Assembly: GCF_000003815.2 (NCBI RefSeq)
Contig: NC_049982.1
Coordinates: forward strand, 7,669,849-7,733,848
Direction of reading: 5' to 3'
DNA from: Branchiostoma floridae
Lineage: Eukaryota; Chordata; Leptocardii; Amphioxiformes; Branchiostomatidae
DNA: 64,000 nt
Made by a program: the position numbers and the translations under genes. This document shows positions 13,901-25,420 of the stretch, in pieces. The notes under the pieces were generated by a model. That model saw only the letters and a list, made by a program, of their open reading frames with translations, made no database searches and was not told the DNA's origin. The stretch's first letter is position 1. Each line of letters begins with the position of its first letter.

Positions 13901-15168
13901 AGACTTGATTCACAAAAGCTACCATCATACAGAAAACCTTTTGTTTCAGCTGCTCATTGACTACTCGAATTTTGGCGGGTTGGTTCTACTTTCCTCACCT
14001 TACCGCACAGCCGATTTCTCTATCACATGTTCTGTTAACTCACTTTCCCCGTTCAAATGGGTCCTGTTTCCCCTCGGCCTTGAGCTGAACCTCGCTGGTG
14101 GTGCCCTTCTCGCCGGTAAGTGTGATGAAGACGTTCGCGTCCGTCCCCGCACCCTTCTTAGACGACGTGAAGGTCTTCACGAAGTATTCTTTGAAAAGGA
14201 AATAAAATCGACATGACTTAACGAGTGTGTGATAAACGTAAACGTAATATTTACTTACTTACCTAATATTTAGTGTGATATATACGGTATCGCAAACAAT
14301 ACTAATGATCTGTGCGTCATTGCACTTGCAGTACAACTTGAAGCACCCCCATTTCCAGACAGTACGGAATCTTACATGCAAACACCAGTCACTTTGAAAG
14401 TACACTTCACAGTTAGGGAGACGTCGTTCGGTCAAGGCTCGACATAAGACGATGCTCTCATTCGAGACGTTACATTGAGAGATCTGTTATCCATATGTGT
14501 CTATGATGTTGTATTATCTTTAGGAGAAAAGGAGTCATTGTTGTAGGAGACAGTGTGGGGCATACACGGAGGAATTCGAAATGTCGTGCTAAAAATTCCA
14601 GGGGTCATGTCGAAACTGAGGTTTCTGGCACCATAGGCACTATCGTGGAACGTCTGCCTCATAACAGTGATCTCATAACAGTCAATTTTACCCGGATGAA
14701 TTTACGGAAACGTTTGACCGCCCAAAATCATAGTATCCATTTGCTTGCCTGCTTTTTGGTCAATTTACAATGTACATGAGTACATATTTACAGGGTAAGT
14801 ATAGCACTCACTCCGGCAATAAAACTTTGTGATGTCATACTCCACGGCTTGCTTAGTCAAGTACTTACTGAAATACGGAAGTGTGCAAAGAACGGACAAT
14901 TAAGGAACCTTAAGCTTAATAATCAAATCATTCTGCATGATGTGACAACACTTACTCGTTTAAACGTTCCAGCTGGTCTGATACAGTATGCATTTGACAA
15001 GTTAAGAGTCCCAACCGAATCGCAGAATCAACTATTCTGGAGATCTCGGCAGCCCCCAAAAGGTCCACACGGTGCGTATTGAATTCTACGCCGTGCGCGC
15101 AAGACGCTCGTACAATAGGCTGCACATAGATATGCTGCAGAAAAAAACTTACCTTTCTTGTCTGCCAT
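4927..15168 (-). CDS. Transglutaminase with N-terminal PLAT domain, 18 exons
   Basis: Protein-glutamine gamma-glutamyltransferase (822 residues), which forms Ca2+-dependent isopeptide cross-links. Exons in transcript order: 15153-15168, 14044-14188, 13567-13672, 13243-13357, 12495-12677, 11741-11998, 11128-11267, 10593-10700, 9945-10119, 9484-9616, 8716-8819, 8003-8106, 7593-7676, 7089-7274, 6529-6688, 6026-6186, 5294-5430, 4927-5080. All junctions are GT-AG and phases agree throughout. Residues about 6-127 are a PLAT/LH2 domain ([14 protein letters not shown]). Residues about 128-250 are the transglutaminase N domain ([14 protein letters not shown]). The core has YGQCWVF with Cys406, His463 in NFHVWNE and Asp486 in LDATPQE. 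Two C-terminal beta-barrels end at residue 822. The triad is complete, so activity is likely. Vertebrate enzymes are near 690 residues; the PLAT domain accounts for the excess. No signal peptide is seen. The start is the only ATG with in-phase splicing to the PLAT exons. Confidence 0.95.
6410..6480. repeat. CA/CG dinucleotide repeat in transglutaminase intron
   Basis: CA units, a short CG run and CA/CAAA units form an imperfect microsatellite about 50 bp from the neighbouring exon's donor. No function is seen. Confidence 0.85.
9343..9395. repeat. AGT/AGC trinucleotide repeat in transglutaminase intron
   Basis: Interrupted CAG/TAG triplets with two TATTGC interruptions. It lies wholly within an intron, so the triplets are not translated. 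Confidence 0.8.
10541..10912. repeat. Cluster of TTTG, CA, CATT and AG microsatellites around an exon
   Basis: A TTTG tract (10541-10585) ends a few bases from the donor of transglutaminase exon 10593-10700. On the far side come CA repeats (10745-10803), a run of CATT units (10851-10880) and AG repeats (10891-10911). The CATT run follows an ATAAAGAAACC segment and may be a LINE tail. The exon between is intact. Confidence 0.8.
13016..13075 (+). mobile_element. LINE 3' tail (CR1/L2-like), second copy
   Basis: Same order of blocks as at 4063-4120: GCGACCTGT, CCCAGTGGG, CAATAAA, GTCTTCATTCATTCATT. It sits in a transglutaminase intron in the opposite orientation to the gene. No coding part of the element is visible. 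Confidence 0.5.
13243..14188 (-). other. PLAT/LH2 domain exons of the transglutaminase
   Basis: Three exons (14044-14188, 13567-13672, 13243-13357) encode a complete PLAT beta-sandwich. The first carries YFVKTF and [10 protein letters not shown], the second the family core [14 protein letters not shown] followed by a PGW motif, the third VTSVFPC and the closing strand. PLAT domains bind lipid or protein partners in lipoxygenases, lipases and polycystins. They join the transglutaminase N domain in phase 1 with no stop or frameshift. A 16-nt first exon (MADKK) precedes them, so the domain is at the very N-terminus. A separate PLAT gene is unlikely, because the last PLAT exon ends one base into a codon that the next exon completes. 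Confidence 0.9.
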
Positions 15169-18140
15169 GGTACTTCAGATCGGCTGCTAACAGCTCTAGA
15201 GACGTGTCTGATGTTGACGCCTGTATAGACAGAAATCATGTAGCTTCAGATGGGCCAGGGTGGAAAGTTAAATGATGTCGTGTGTGAAACTGCGGGGTTT
15301 GCCAAGATTCTTACAAGAGGAACTTTCAAATATAGGCGTGACGTAAGAAGGCGGAACTACTGAGGAGTGGGAGGGAGTGTTTCGGTTTCTTTGACTAACT
15401 CTACCCGACTAATGTGGGAAGCATGTGGCAAGTCAGGCCTTGGAGAACGTAACGTTTTATTTTCAAGTTTGAGTATGGTCCATCTTGTTACTTGTCTGGT
15501 TTGTTACGATGTGCCTTTACTTGATACTTTGCACTCGTTACCTATTAGAAGATCGGTGTCAAAGTTTGGATCATAAAATCAGTGTTTTTGACTATACTAG
15601 ACAGTGGTGAAATCTAAGAATTGAGAGCTATTACTGAGATGAGGCTGCCTATAATTTAGCACGTCGCCTGTGGTTGATTTACTGATCTTTTCACACCCCA
15701 CTTGTTCTCTAAAAAGGAAGGTCAGACAAGTTTTTCATCGCTCGAGGGGATGGGCGGTCACGTGACATACCCAGACGAGGTGTGAGAGGTTAGACCGGAG
15801 TGGGTTTTGACATGACACGCCCACCGACTGGCACAGCGTAAGGGCATACGGAAGGGGTGTGTACTATTTCTACAACACTGCACAATGTCTACAACACAGC
15901 ACAATGTCACAATTTCAAGCTTTTGTCCACATTAAATTTATTTATTTCTTTGCACTGCAAACGCAAAGCCGATGTCACACAGCAAGAATCTCGCCTGGAG
16001 AGTGCACGACCTCAGGGCTACATTTTCGGCCCGACGACAGGGTCGGTGTCCTCTTATCACTCAATCATTTTAAGAGATTGTCTATGTTCACAGGTCACCG
16101 AGCCGTAGTAGTAGAAGTAGTTGTAGTAGAGACATACGGTGTATTACAGCACCGCCAAGTTGGGTTCACCGAACTACGATGTTGGGGTAACATCGTAGAT
16201 TTTCAGGTCAGATATACGCTGGACTCTCTGGCCATTTTGAAATCCTGCCGAAGGTGACACAATGTGACAGGCTTAAGAGTTTCAACAAAGGAGACCTGAC
16301 CTTCCTGTAGTTCGGGGTCATTTGGGATGGATCGTCCCACAAGTTCTCACGTCTCTCCCAAAACAAAGTTACGTTAGGTACACATGATAGCCTGTTTGTC
16401 CGACGCATTGCTGGCATGATACAGATCGTTGGACCGCCATTCATAAGACATTCCACAATCCTGACAACAAGGTTCTAACAACCAGTAGTGGGAGTCACGG
16501 TGTGTATGAACGACGAGCTAGTTTAAGATTAAGAATTCAACACCTGATTCGGTGTATCATGTAACTCGTTGATTTTCTCTTTTTCTTCAGATTCCTACGA
16601 ATTTGTTCACCATGGGCACACTGTGCACCATTCAATTGCTTGCAACATATCACCCAACGTGTGGATTGTACATCATTCAAAGTCTGCGTGTGTGCAAGGA
16701 GGCTTTTTTTAACCTCCTTGGTGTGTGTAGAAAAACAAAAGTGAAGGAGATAACCTACCGACGGTACGGGCGTAAAGTCATCAGTAAGCTGTTATTTATA
16801 ACGTTACAACACATGATGTGCCATGCGTGGTGGGAAACATGCCGCGGTTCAGAGGCTACCCTCCGTGACGTGTTGTCGCCAAAAAAAGAATGTGCAAACT
16901 TGAAATTTACTAGTGTAGCGTGACAGCAAAGCCATCGGGACATCCCAAAGTAAAATGCAATTTCAAATTACGCTGACATTTTTTTTGCCACAAAGCAACA
17001 AGAATCAATACACAAACTGACTCATACATGTTTACCGTTGAACATACACGCCCTTGTTTTGTGTAAGCAGAGCATCGCGCAAAAACAGTCAACTCACGGC
17101 ATACTAGAAAACGGCAAATATGACAAAACTGAAGAAATACTGTAGAATGGGAAGTTCCCTATTTCCGTTTGTAGGAATGAGCTGCCCCCTTCAAGGATCG
17201 TGAACAAACACACCTAAGTATTTGCTCCAAAACCGGGGTACCATAACATAACGGTATATGCTAGTATGGTGTGTTATTTTCAAAGTCAGAAAATGGTGGC
17301 TGAATGGTGTTGGTAACAGCTGTAAGGTAACTTGCAGAAGACAATGATACAAGTTCACCACGTGACAATGCGTAAGGCTACACGCGAGGGGGCTACGCGT
17401 TACGTAAATAAAACTGTATGAAAGTTTTAAGAAGAAGAACATCAGGCTCTTCTATCAGTCAGAAACATGAAATAATGTTACGAACTGACCTCAGACAAAG
17501 TTATAAAAAAAGGTCGGCCGCGGGTCTGCTCATGTGCCAACTGGTCACTCTCCCCGGTCATTTAAAGTCTTTAGAATTATCACCTTCTTATGAAGAATCT
17601 ATCACCTTCATATGTAGGACTTCTCGCCTTCTTGTGTATCACACACTTTCAAACTCCGTAACGAAACTTTCTTACTCGAGAAGGAAATGTGTTCGAAACA
17701 ATATTTCACGTTCAAACAAATTACAAATATTTTGTCAAGGAACAGGTAGGACTGACAGGACGATCCCCTTGGGATTCACCTCCAATTATTTGACGTATTC
17801 GTCGCGATGTTTATCCCTACATGGGTCAAAAGTCGAGGTAATCATTCTTGTCGAACAACTACTGTCTCAGTCTACTTCATATTTAGCATAGTTTGAACGT
17901 GATAATTGAGTGTAGAGATCGTCGTTCGTTGAACCAACACCGTGGATCAGTATCGAACAAGAAATTCCGCAGCCGTTTTCCTGAGGTATTGCCGGATAAC
18001 CACTTCATTGTGGTGAATAGGCATTGTTTTGGTAGACACAGAAACACGAGATATAGATATCCGGAAGGCATTAGCCGAAGACAAGTGGTAGTAATAGCAT
18101 CCATTTTGTAAGCACCCAACTCTGTAAACTGTTCGGCTTT

Positions 18141-18203
18141 ACCTTAGGCCATTGGAATTATACCTTAGGCCATTGGAATTATACCTTAGACCATTGAAAT
18201 TAT
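18141..18203. repeat. 21-bp tandem repeat, three copies
   Basis: Three consecutive units beginning ACCTTAGGCCATTGGAATTA start at 18141, 18162 and 18183. The third has two substitutions. It is an intergenic minisatellite with no visible coding role. Confidence 0.9.
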
Positions 18204-19754
18204 ACCCTTTGTGGTTTCTGAGAAGGGCCATACTTTTAACAACGCTTAGGTAAATACGTCCATGTGATACATACGAGACTACATTGCACCAACTGAATGT
18301 TATACTCTGAATCTACCCCGACCAAACCTTTTGTAACGTAACGTGCTGTGCTGTGTTGTGTTGTGTCAATAAAGTAACTAGTCGGGTACTTTTCGCAACA
18401 CAGTATAAACGCCGGTGTTTCTGTATTAATCAATAGCGTTGCACAAATGCTGTAAATACTCCATATTGTCTGTCTGCCTGGACAGCTGAAAAGGGTCAAC
18501 AGAAAAACAAGTACATTTGTACAACATAAATCCTGACCTACCTGTTCCTGCACTGCTCGCTGTGCAGAAATGCCGGCGATATGGCGCGATGACTGATCGA
18601 GTCACCTCAGAGTGGTTGTGGGGATGAGCACGTGTGCGCATGCGTATTATACTTAGAATGCCTCAAGGGTGTGATCGCATTCCGCTGGATAATTATCCCG
18701 AGACAAGGAAGACGCCCGAAAATAAGAGCACACGTCACGAGCATATCCACAATGCACTTTTAGACAATCAGTGTCTCTCTGAGACTGACGTTAAGTCTTC
18801 GTGTCTCCATATTTACGCAGAATCAAAGAGTGTCTGTCTGAAAAGGTTCTCTTGAAATATCTTTGAGAGGTTTGGTAAAAATCTTGGCTACTTTTACTAT
18901 TGTCACATGCAGACTTCTATAGCCCACCATCTCGTAAGAGAATTGTTAACTCGTATGTTCAAACGTAAACTGAAGAGGCCACGCAGGATTCATCAAGAGG
19001 AAATAAATATCGTTAGATAGATAGATAAAGTTTACAAAACTATGGCATGACAGTTGCCAGAGACCACGGTTACCTATATTTCACAGCACATTAGTGGCGG
19101 AGAAAAGACGACTGTGCCGAACCCTATATGGGCGGGTCTGGGGCATACCTGTAGTTGTTAAACAATGTGTCTAGTGTGTGTGTGTGTGTGAGTGTGTTTG
19201 TCATGATGTCAGAGGCTATATGTGACAGGGCGTGTTGAGTTTTAATGCATCAAGTTCCGGGAGGTCTCTCTTCCGTAATCATTACAGACATGTAACAGTT
19301 ATGAAATATTACTGATATTCTCAGTTTCCCAATTCTTTATTTCTCTATTTATGCCCTACCAGCAAACGAGAAAGCGTTGATCAGAAAGAAAGACATCCTT
19401 AACGGAATGTCGTGTTTCCCCTAGATCACTGAAGATTACATTTTTACTTAGGGGGACTCTTTACCCGGAATAACAAACGAAGGCTGTCACCCGTGAAAAC
19501 AGATCCTGTAAACAGAAGGATGGCTGTTAAAGCAACAAAGATTAATTTGCGATAGACCGAAATGACTTGTGCTATATTCATCTGCACCGAGTCCGTGGAA
19601 TGAAGACACCTGGCGATTTAAGTTGGCGATGCAGATATCAAGAGTCCCTACATGATCCTACATTGTATGAAACGTAAACGTAGAATTCATGAAGCTTGCA
19701 AAAAAAGTGCATCCCATTGTCAAACTACCTCACACTACCTCGAACGCACGCACG

Positions 19755-19818
19755 AACACCCACACACACGCACGCGCACGCACACAAACATACATACATA
19801 CATACATACATACACACA
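19755..19818. repeat. CA / CATA microsatellite
   Basis: Cytosine-adenine units with CG interruptions pass into six or seven ATAC units. Intergenic simple repeat. Confidence 0.85.
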
Positions 19819-20627
19819 CTTACGCAACGTGTGATTACACGTACACTAACTCGGCTGGGTTGCGGGTTCTAAAACGTACTTATATGCTCTCTTAGACATG
19901 GGACTGACGACAGGAAAAGGCCGGTGCAAAACGGAAAACATTCAGGCACTGTGTAATAGGGTACGAGAGGGCACGGAGTCAGCATAAGTCGGGTAAAGTA
20001 AAGATATCGTTTTCTAGTCAGACATGACTTCAGATTTCCGACGATCAGAGACTTGATCTGTCTCAGGATTTCAGTAATGTCTGTACACGTGTGTCTGTAC
20101 TGTACGTCTATTGTTCAATCGACCAGTAGGCATGCGGCGTTTAACGGTTACTGTGTAACACAGCCGTACAACACCCCCTGTCCCCACATTCTTGATCCGG
20201 TTGAGGTTTACACAAGCTACAAGCCGTGCCCTTCATACAACCGACACGAAAAGCTGCCTCTCTTCCAGCTGAGTCATTCGTGTTCCTAATCCTATTATTC
20301 TTTTACAGACTTATCTGGATACAGTAATAATATTAAATATGTTTATGGCAAATTTATTGCAAACTAGAGTTCCTCGAACACATATCTTCGCCAAATAAAC
20401 AATTTCTATGGAAGATAGTTCTTTTTGAATGATTAATGTGTATAAGTCCATATGTTATCTAGTCACATCATGTAGTGGTTGGTTGGATTATGAACATTGT
20501 GAGTAGATTAGTCTATTCTGTCGGTGTACATAATGCAGCAAATGTTTTGGCGATGTGAATGAATGTCTTTGCATAATCAGGACAATTTGTACAGGTATGA
20601 GGTTACTGTTCTATTTTGTGTTGTCAT

Positions 20628-20706
20628 AATTACTTTCGGAGAGCTGGTTATGTTTTGGGTAGCGTTTGTATGTATGTATGTATGTATGTATGTATGTATG
20701 TATGTA
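20628..20706 (-). repeat. Dispersed repeat with ATAC microsatellite, inverted copy
   Basis: In minus orientation this repeats the block order of 3165-3220: ATAC units, then CCCAAAACATAACC, then CTCTCCGAAAGTAAT. The microsatellite is longer here (about nine units). The two copies differ by point changes, which fits independent old insertions. Confidence 0.6.
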
Positions 20707-21696
20707 GAAACCAGCAAATTGAAGACCGGCTGAATGGATTGAAGTGATATTTGGTATGTGGGTAGGTCTTGGAAACCTGGAAACCACAGGAAGTCACGCC
20801 GATAATTGCATTCGTCACTCACCAAACCCTGGCCACTGTAACAGTTGTTCCTTCCAATTTACGGAACATTTTAACTCACCAAGGGTCATCTAAGGGCCGA
20901 CTCCCGCCTTGGTGAACGTTTGTTTCAATCTCATGAAAATAGAAAGTAAAGTTTTGCAGTCGCGAGTTAAGTCAGAGGTATTTTACAGAGTCCAAGGTTA
21001 TGATTTCTGCGACTGTCCGATGACAGCCACCTGTCACCTTTGGCGATTTGTATTTCTCGCAATGATGTCAGTTCTTTCTAGCCGACCTTTCCCTTACAAC
21101 ATGACATCTCTGTTAAGAGTTGAGGAATGCGTGGATAATTGACGGTGACCCTTTTGACCTAAGTGCTGTTCTTCAACATGTTGGGTTTGTCTTGTCCCAG
21201 CACTTGGTCACTTGTTGTTTTAACCTAGTTCACAGATGTAAGTACTATGTGTTACAAGCCGTCATTGTTCAATTATGTTATATTACTGACTTTACATAGT
21301 ACTTATTCGTTTGTTTAGACCCATGTAGTGTTACTGGCACATGGAACACCAAGTTTCCTTGCAGTCCATCATAAGAAAATACACCTGAAGTGTCTCGTAG
21401 ATATTAGCTCTACATCTTTATATCAAGTGATATTCGTCAAGTTCCCTCTACTACATTTTTACCGTTCCCATGATATAGTGTTGCTTTTATTGTTGATCTG
21501 TATATAGATATAAGCAACACTTGTATATAGATATGTTATATTTCAACTGCTATGAATCCTTTGCTGTGTGCCGTCGTATTGACATCAATTCAGCAAGCTA
21601 TTTAATTGCTTAATTTTATAGATACGTGTTGGACACGGTCAGGCTTTGTATTTTGCTAACATGAACCATGACCATTTATAGGCATTTTTCAGCCAG

Positions 21697-21735
21697 TAGT
21701 CTCTACCAGACTCCATCCTGGCGGAATAGTACACG
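21697..21735. mobile_element. Terminal part of an inverted-repeat element
   Basis: TAGTCTCTACCAGACTCC and the following CTGGCGGAATAGTA match, in reverse complement, the right end of the element at 32365-32583 with few differences. Only this terminus could be aligned by eye; the other end was not found with certainty. It is best read as a relic of the same MITE family. Confidence 0.45.
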
Positions 21736-21999
21736 GATGACCTAGTAACATCCCTGGTCAATCAGAATTTCATGCTTCCAAGACAACGTCTGTTTATCAG
21801 GGATCCCCTGCTTCCACTGGCTCCTTTGACCTATTTCTCTATTTTTAGACATCTATGGGTCGATTCAAGTCCTTTCAGGTGACTCCGTCACAAGTATTTT
21901 TCAACCGTTATAGAAGTTTCCCTAAGTAATTATATTAAATACAGAGTGATTTATATAATTTGCATCTCATTATGTTGATAATCATCCAAAGTACCTACC

Positions 22000-22690
22000 T
22001 ACCAAAAACAAAAAATATCCATCAATCCCCTCAGGAGTTATCCATCTAAAAAGTTACGAAATATAACACCCACTGCAATTCCAAACAAGCTGCTAGGGGG
22101 CCCAAAATTAGACCATTGACTCCTAGTACCAACAGCTATCCACCAGTAAAAAATCACGAACCTGGCACTTCTGGAAAATTTAGGCGCAAACTTTGATGCT
22201 CACTTGCAGTACCAAAACAATTTGCCAGGAGGCCCATTATCGAACTTGACCTTCCTTTCTGTGTCCCCTACCTATCAACCAAATATCATTAACATCCATC
22301 AAGAACATCTCGAGTTATCTTGCTTACAGACAAACGCACTTACATACAAAGCCAGCTACAGCACCATAGGTAAAAGGTAGCTAAACCATTCTCGCACATG
22401 GCAATCCTTTCCACAGCCGCTACAGACCTGCCAAATATCGTGGAAATCGCCCAGCTACATTTTGACTTATGCCTCCCGAAAAAACACCAAAAAAAAATAC
22501 TAAGCTCGCTAATGTACCATAGGAAAACGCCAGGTAACCCATTTTCGAACTAGGCATGCCTTTAAACAACCGCTACACACCTGCAAAAAATAAAAAAGTT
22601 CCATCCACAATTTCTCGAGTTATATCCTGTTGACCTACATACAGACCCAAGTCGGCAAAAACATAAGCTTCTTGGCGAAGCTAATAATTT
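22000..22690. repeat. Degenerate repeat block with CGAACTTGACC and CTCGAGTTAT motifs
   Basis: Two motifs recur with divergence. A CATCC motif followed by an AGTTATC-type block appears near 22018, 22295 and 22600. A CCCATT-CGAAC-CCTT block appears near 22090, 22213, 22370 and 22522, at intervals of roughly 120 to 155 bp. The block ends with ACATAAGCTTCTTGGCGAAGCTAATA, which links it to the dispersed repeats at 3165 and 20628. No long frame is present. It looks like an old, internally repeated non-coding element. Confidence 0.5.
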
Positions 22691-22998
22691 GACAGGGGAG
22701 TTTTACCACGTAGGATTTTATTTGTGCTCCCAGCTACAGGCAACATTACGCTTATCGCTGGTTCATTCTCCTGGTCACCTAATTTTACCGAATTCTGTTA
22801 TCCATCCCATTGACATAGCCCCTTTAAATAGGAAGACATATCTAAACCCTATGCTATGAGGCATGGACTGTGAAAATTGCGAATTTGACCTTTCTGAAGA
22901 ATACTGCCCATCTTACGACTTGAAGTTGTCTTGAGAAGACTTGGGAGGTTTGGAATTGCTGGCGTCCTGTCGAACTGGCTGAGTTAATGATAGCTGGT

Positions 22999-23104
22999 TG
23001 TATTGTCTGTCAGTCTGTCTGTCAGTCAGTCAGTCAGTCAGTCAGTCAGTCAGTCTGTCAGTCTGTCAGTCTGTCAGTCTGTCAGTCTGTCAGTCTGTCT
23101 GTCA

Positions 23105-23196
<92 letters not shown>

Positions 23197-23200
23197 GGCC
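22999..23200. repeat. Long CTGT/CAGT tetranucleotide microsatellite
   Basis: About 200 bp of almost uninterrupted tetranucleotide units. The left third is mostly CAGT, the middle alternates CTGT and CAGT, and the right half is pure CTGT. All three forward frames stay open because the repeat contains no stop codon; these frames are not genes. Confidence 0.95.
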
Positions 23201-25387
23201 AATCTTAACTAGTTTCCATCAACCTGTGGAGTATGGTAGAGACTTATTTCGAAAAAAAAACAGAATCCATGGATTTTGAGGCACAGCTTGTTCTATGGTT
23301 CCCCTGTATTATCTACTTCCGCCGTTGTCCACAATCAAAAACAAGATAAGGCATCGATGTTACACGGTACACGGTACGGGGACAGGGTTCATCGCTCCAT
23401 AAATCACCAGCACTAAGGTCAGCCGAAGTTCATGCCCGCCACTTGGCTACAATCTAAGATCATCTAACCCCAAAAAAACCCTCACGGTGGGGATGTTTTG
23501 ATACCCCCGCTTCTCAGAAGAACAAGTCACGATCTCTGTCACATCAATGTTTTCAGAAGGCTCCAGACGTTCTTTAAGTGAAACTTTCTTTAAGTGAAAC
23601 GATCCGTATGGTCGCTGTTTCATCGGATATGACACAATACCTCCTTTGAAGTAGGCGACACTAGTACTGCTGACATGGACAAATATACCAGCATTTTGCC
23701 AATTGTAAGAGACAGTAGAATTCATGCAAGTGGTTACGACGATAGTGGATTTTTTTGTAACCCTGATTACCGCCAGCAACCCAGCTACAGGGGATTAGAT
23801 ATGATATAAGAATTGGATAGACATAAGAATTATAGAGTATCGGTGAGGGGGAACAGTGCAATGTTCCCATTAAATGTAATTACTCTTTTGTAATAAGACA
23901 CACGGCACGCGCCCATACAATGGGCAACAGGCCTATTGAGTCTCGTGAGCCACGTTAAGTTGCCACCTTTCAAGGAGAAATCTTCAAGTGACTCATGAGT
24001 AACTGGAGGGAGGTGTCGCTGGGCAAAGTTTGAAGTTCATTGAGGTCAGTAACCTCCATTCAAACAAACACAAACAAGTGTAATGTCTTAACTTGAAAGT
24101 TCTTGCATACAGGTATCGAGATTTCACGTTGAACCCAAAGTTTCATCTCCGAGTCTGTTTGGGAGCCTATTTCAAACCCGTGACCGTGAATGCATAAACA
24201 TGACTTTGCGTGCCCCAGACATGTACGTCACACAGAACCCACCCGACCGGAATCTGCAGGGGTCACTAAAGGACACAACAAGCACTTAGCAAAAGCAACC
24301 AAGACGACTGGTTAATTATGTGGATTATCCCATTCGAAACGTTTACAGGGGTCTAACTCAATTTCTTTAGTTCCCTCTATTCGGCTTTTGTCGCGACTTA
24401 GTACAAGATTACACTATATCGTTTTAGCAGCCTATCAACTAAGCTGAAAGAAACTAAGAAACTTGAGTCTGATAACACCACTGTTTTGCTTGATAATACC
24501 ACATTTTCCCCTAATTTTCATGAAAAACTCCCTTTTTTTCATAGTCTCACTGGGAATGGGAGCTTCTCATTGGCTGAGGGGAATTAACCACATGCTGAAC
24601 GATTGTACAAAATACCAGCGCCCCAGCAAATTGTGCGGATCTTGGAATCACAACTGGTTCCTCTTATCAGAAAGGTCAATATGGCAAACCTTTACGTCTA
24701 GTTTGAATCCTGTTTGCCAATCATTTTCTCGGAAAACGGGATATCTAACATTTACAGCTGCAGACCGACCAGCTAGAGACATCTCCTCTCCACTCCCACT
24801 GGGTGTGCGATTTCAAAGCAGACCTACTAATGCCAATGAGTTTGTTGTCAAGCATAGCCAGCTTTTGACTCGTATTGCATTATAAAGAGTTCCGACTCGT
24901 ATCATTCAAAGGTATTTTCTGCCTTTTCTACATTTTAATCAAAATTCTGGTCATTTGGGTTGTCTTTGTTTTTCTAGAGAGACAGTCAGCTTCATTCTGA
25001 CTGTTTTCCTTAACCTTTCTTACCATCCGTTTTTCCTGGAAAACAAGACATCCAACGCCATTGGAACCAACTCCCATGTGGTCGTATTTCCGTTCCAATC
25101 GCTTTGTCAAGTCAGCAAAAGATTTTGTACATTCAAACTTAAAAGGGACCTTTCAAAAAGCAGCTTGTGATGATAATATTCCTGCTAGCGAAATAAACCT
25201 CTACATGAGCTACCTTAATTTGTGTTTCTATATGTTGCTTTCTTCTCCAATGATGACCATCACAAACGACATATCACCTTTGATAGCTAGGTTGAAGCAG
25301 ATCTTGCCTGACCGATCTACGGTCATCCCCCGATCTGTAGAGGGAAATGGGACGGTCCGACTCGCCTGACGTCACCGTACTCAAGCA

Positions 25388-25420
25388 TATAAACCCGCGG
25401 ATGTGGCCGGACCAGTTTCA
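25388..25420 (+). promoter_or_regulatory. Candidate TATA/Inr promoter for the ILEI-fold gene
   Basis: TATAAA at 25388-25393 is followed by CCAGTTT at 25412-25418, which fits the initiator consensus with its A at 25414, 26 bp downstream. The next 90 bases lack an ATG and reach a possible donor (AACA/GTAGGT near 25508). This fits a non-coding first exon spliced to the coding exon at 30557. The link to the ILEI gene is an inference. Confidence 0.35.

Larger units (their letters stand above)
15240..25380. other. Gene-poor region of about 10 kb
   Basis: I find no exon series, no recognisable protein domain and no RNA gene. Open frames are short and occur on both strands alike. The region holds a 21-bp triplicate (18141-18203), CA/ATAC tracts (19755-19818), an ATAC-bearing dispersed repeat (20628-20706), an inverted-repeat element end (21697-21735), a degenerate repeat block (22000-22690) and a long CTGT tract (22999-23200). 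It separates the transglutaminase 5' end from the promoter of the ILEI gene, so both promoters may use it for regulation, but no specific site can be shown. Confidence 0.5.

Noticed and set aside
17418-17891. Plus-strand frame of 157 codons
   Set aside because: No motif, no neighbouring exons in phase and no family resemblance; expected by chance in 10 kb of non-coding DNA.
22987-23279. Long overlapping open frames of Ser-Val-Cys-Leu repeats
   Set aside because: They are translations of a CTGT/CAGT microsatellite, which has no stop codon in any forward frame.
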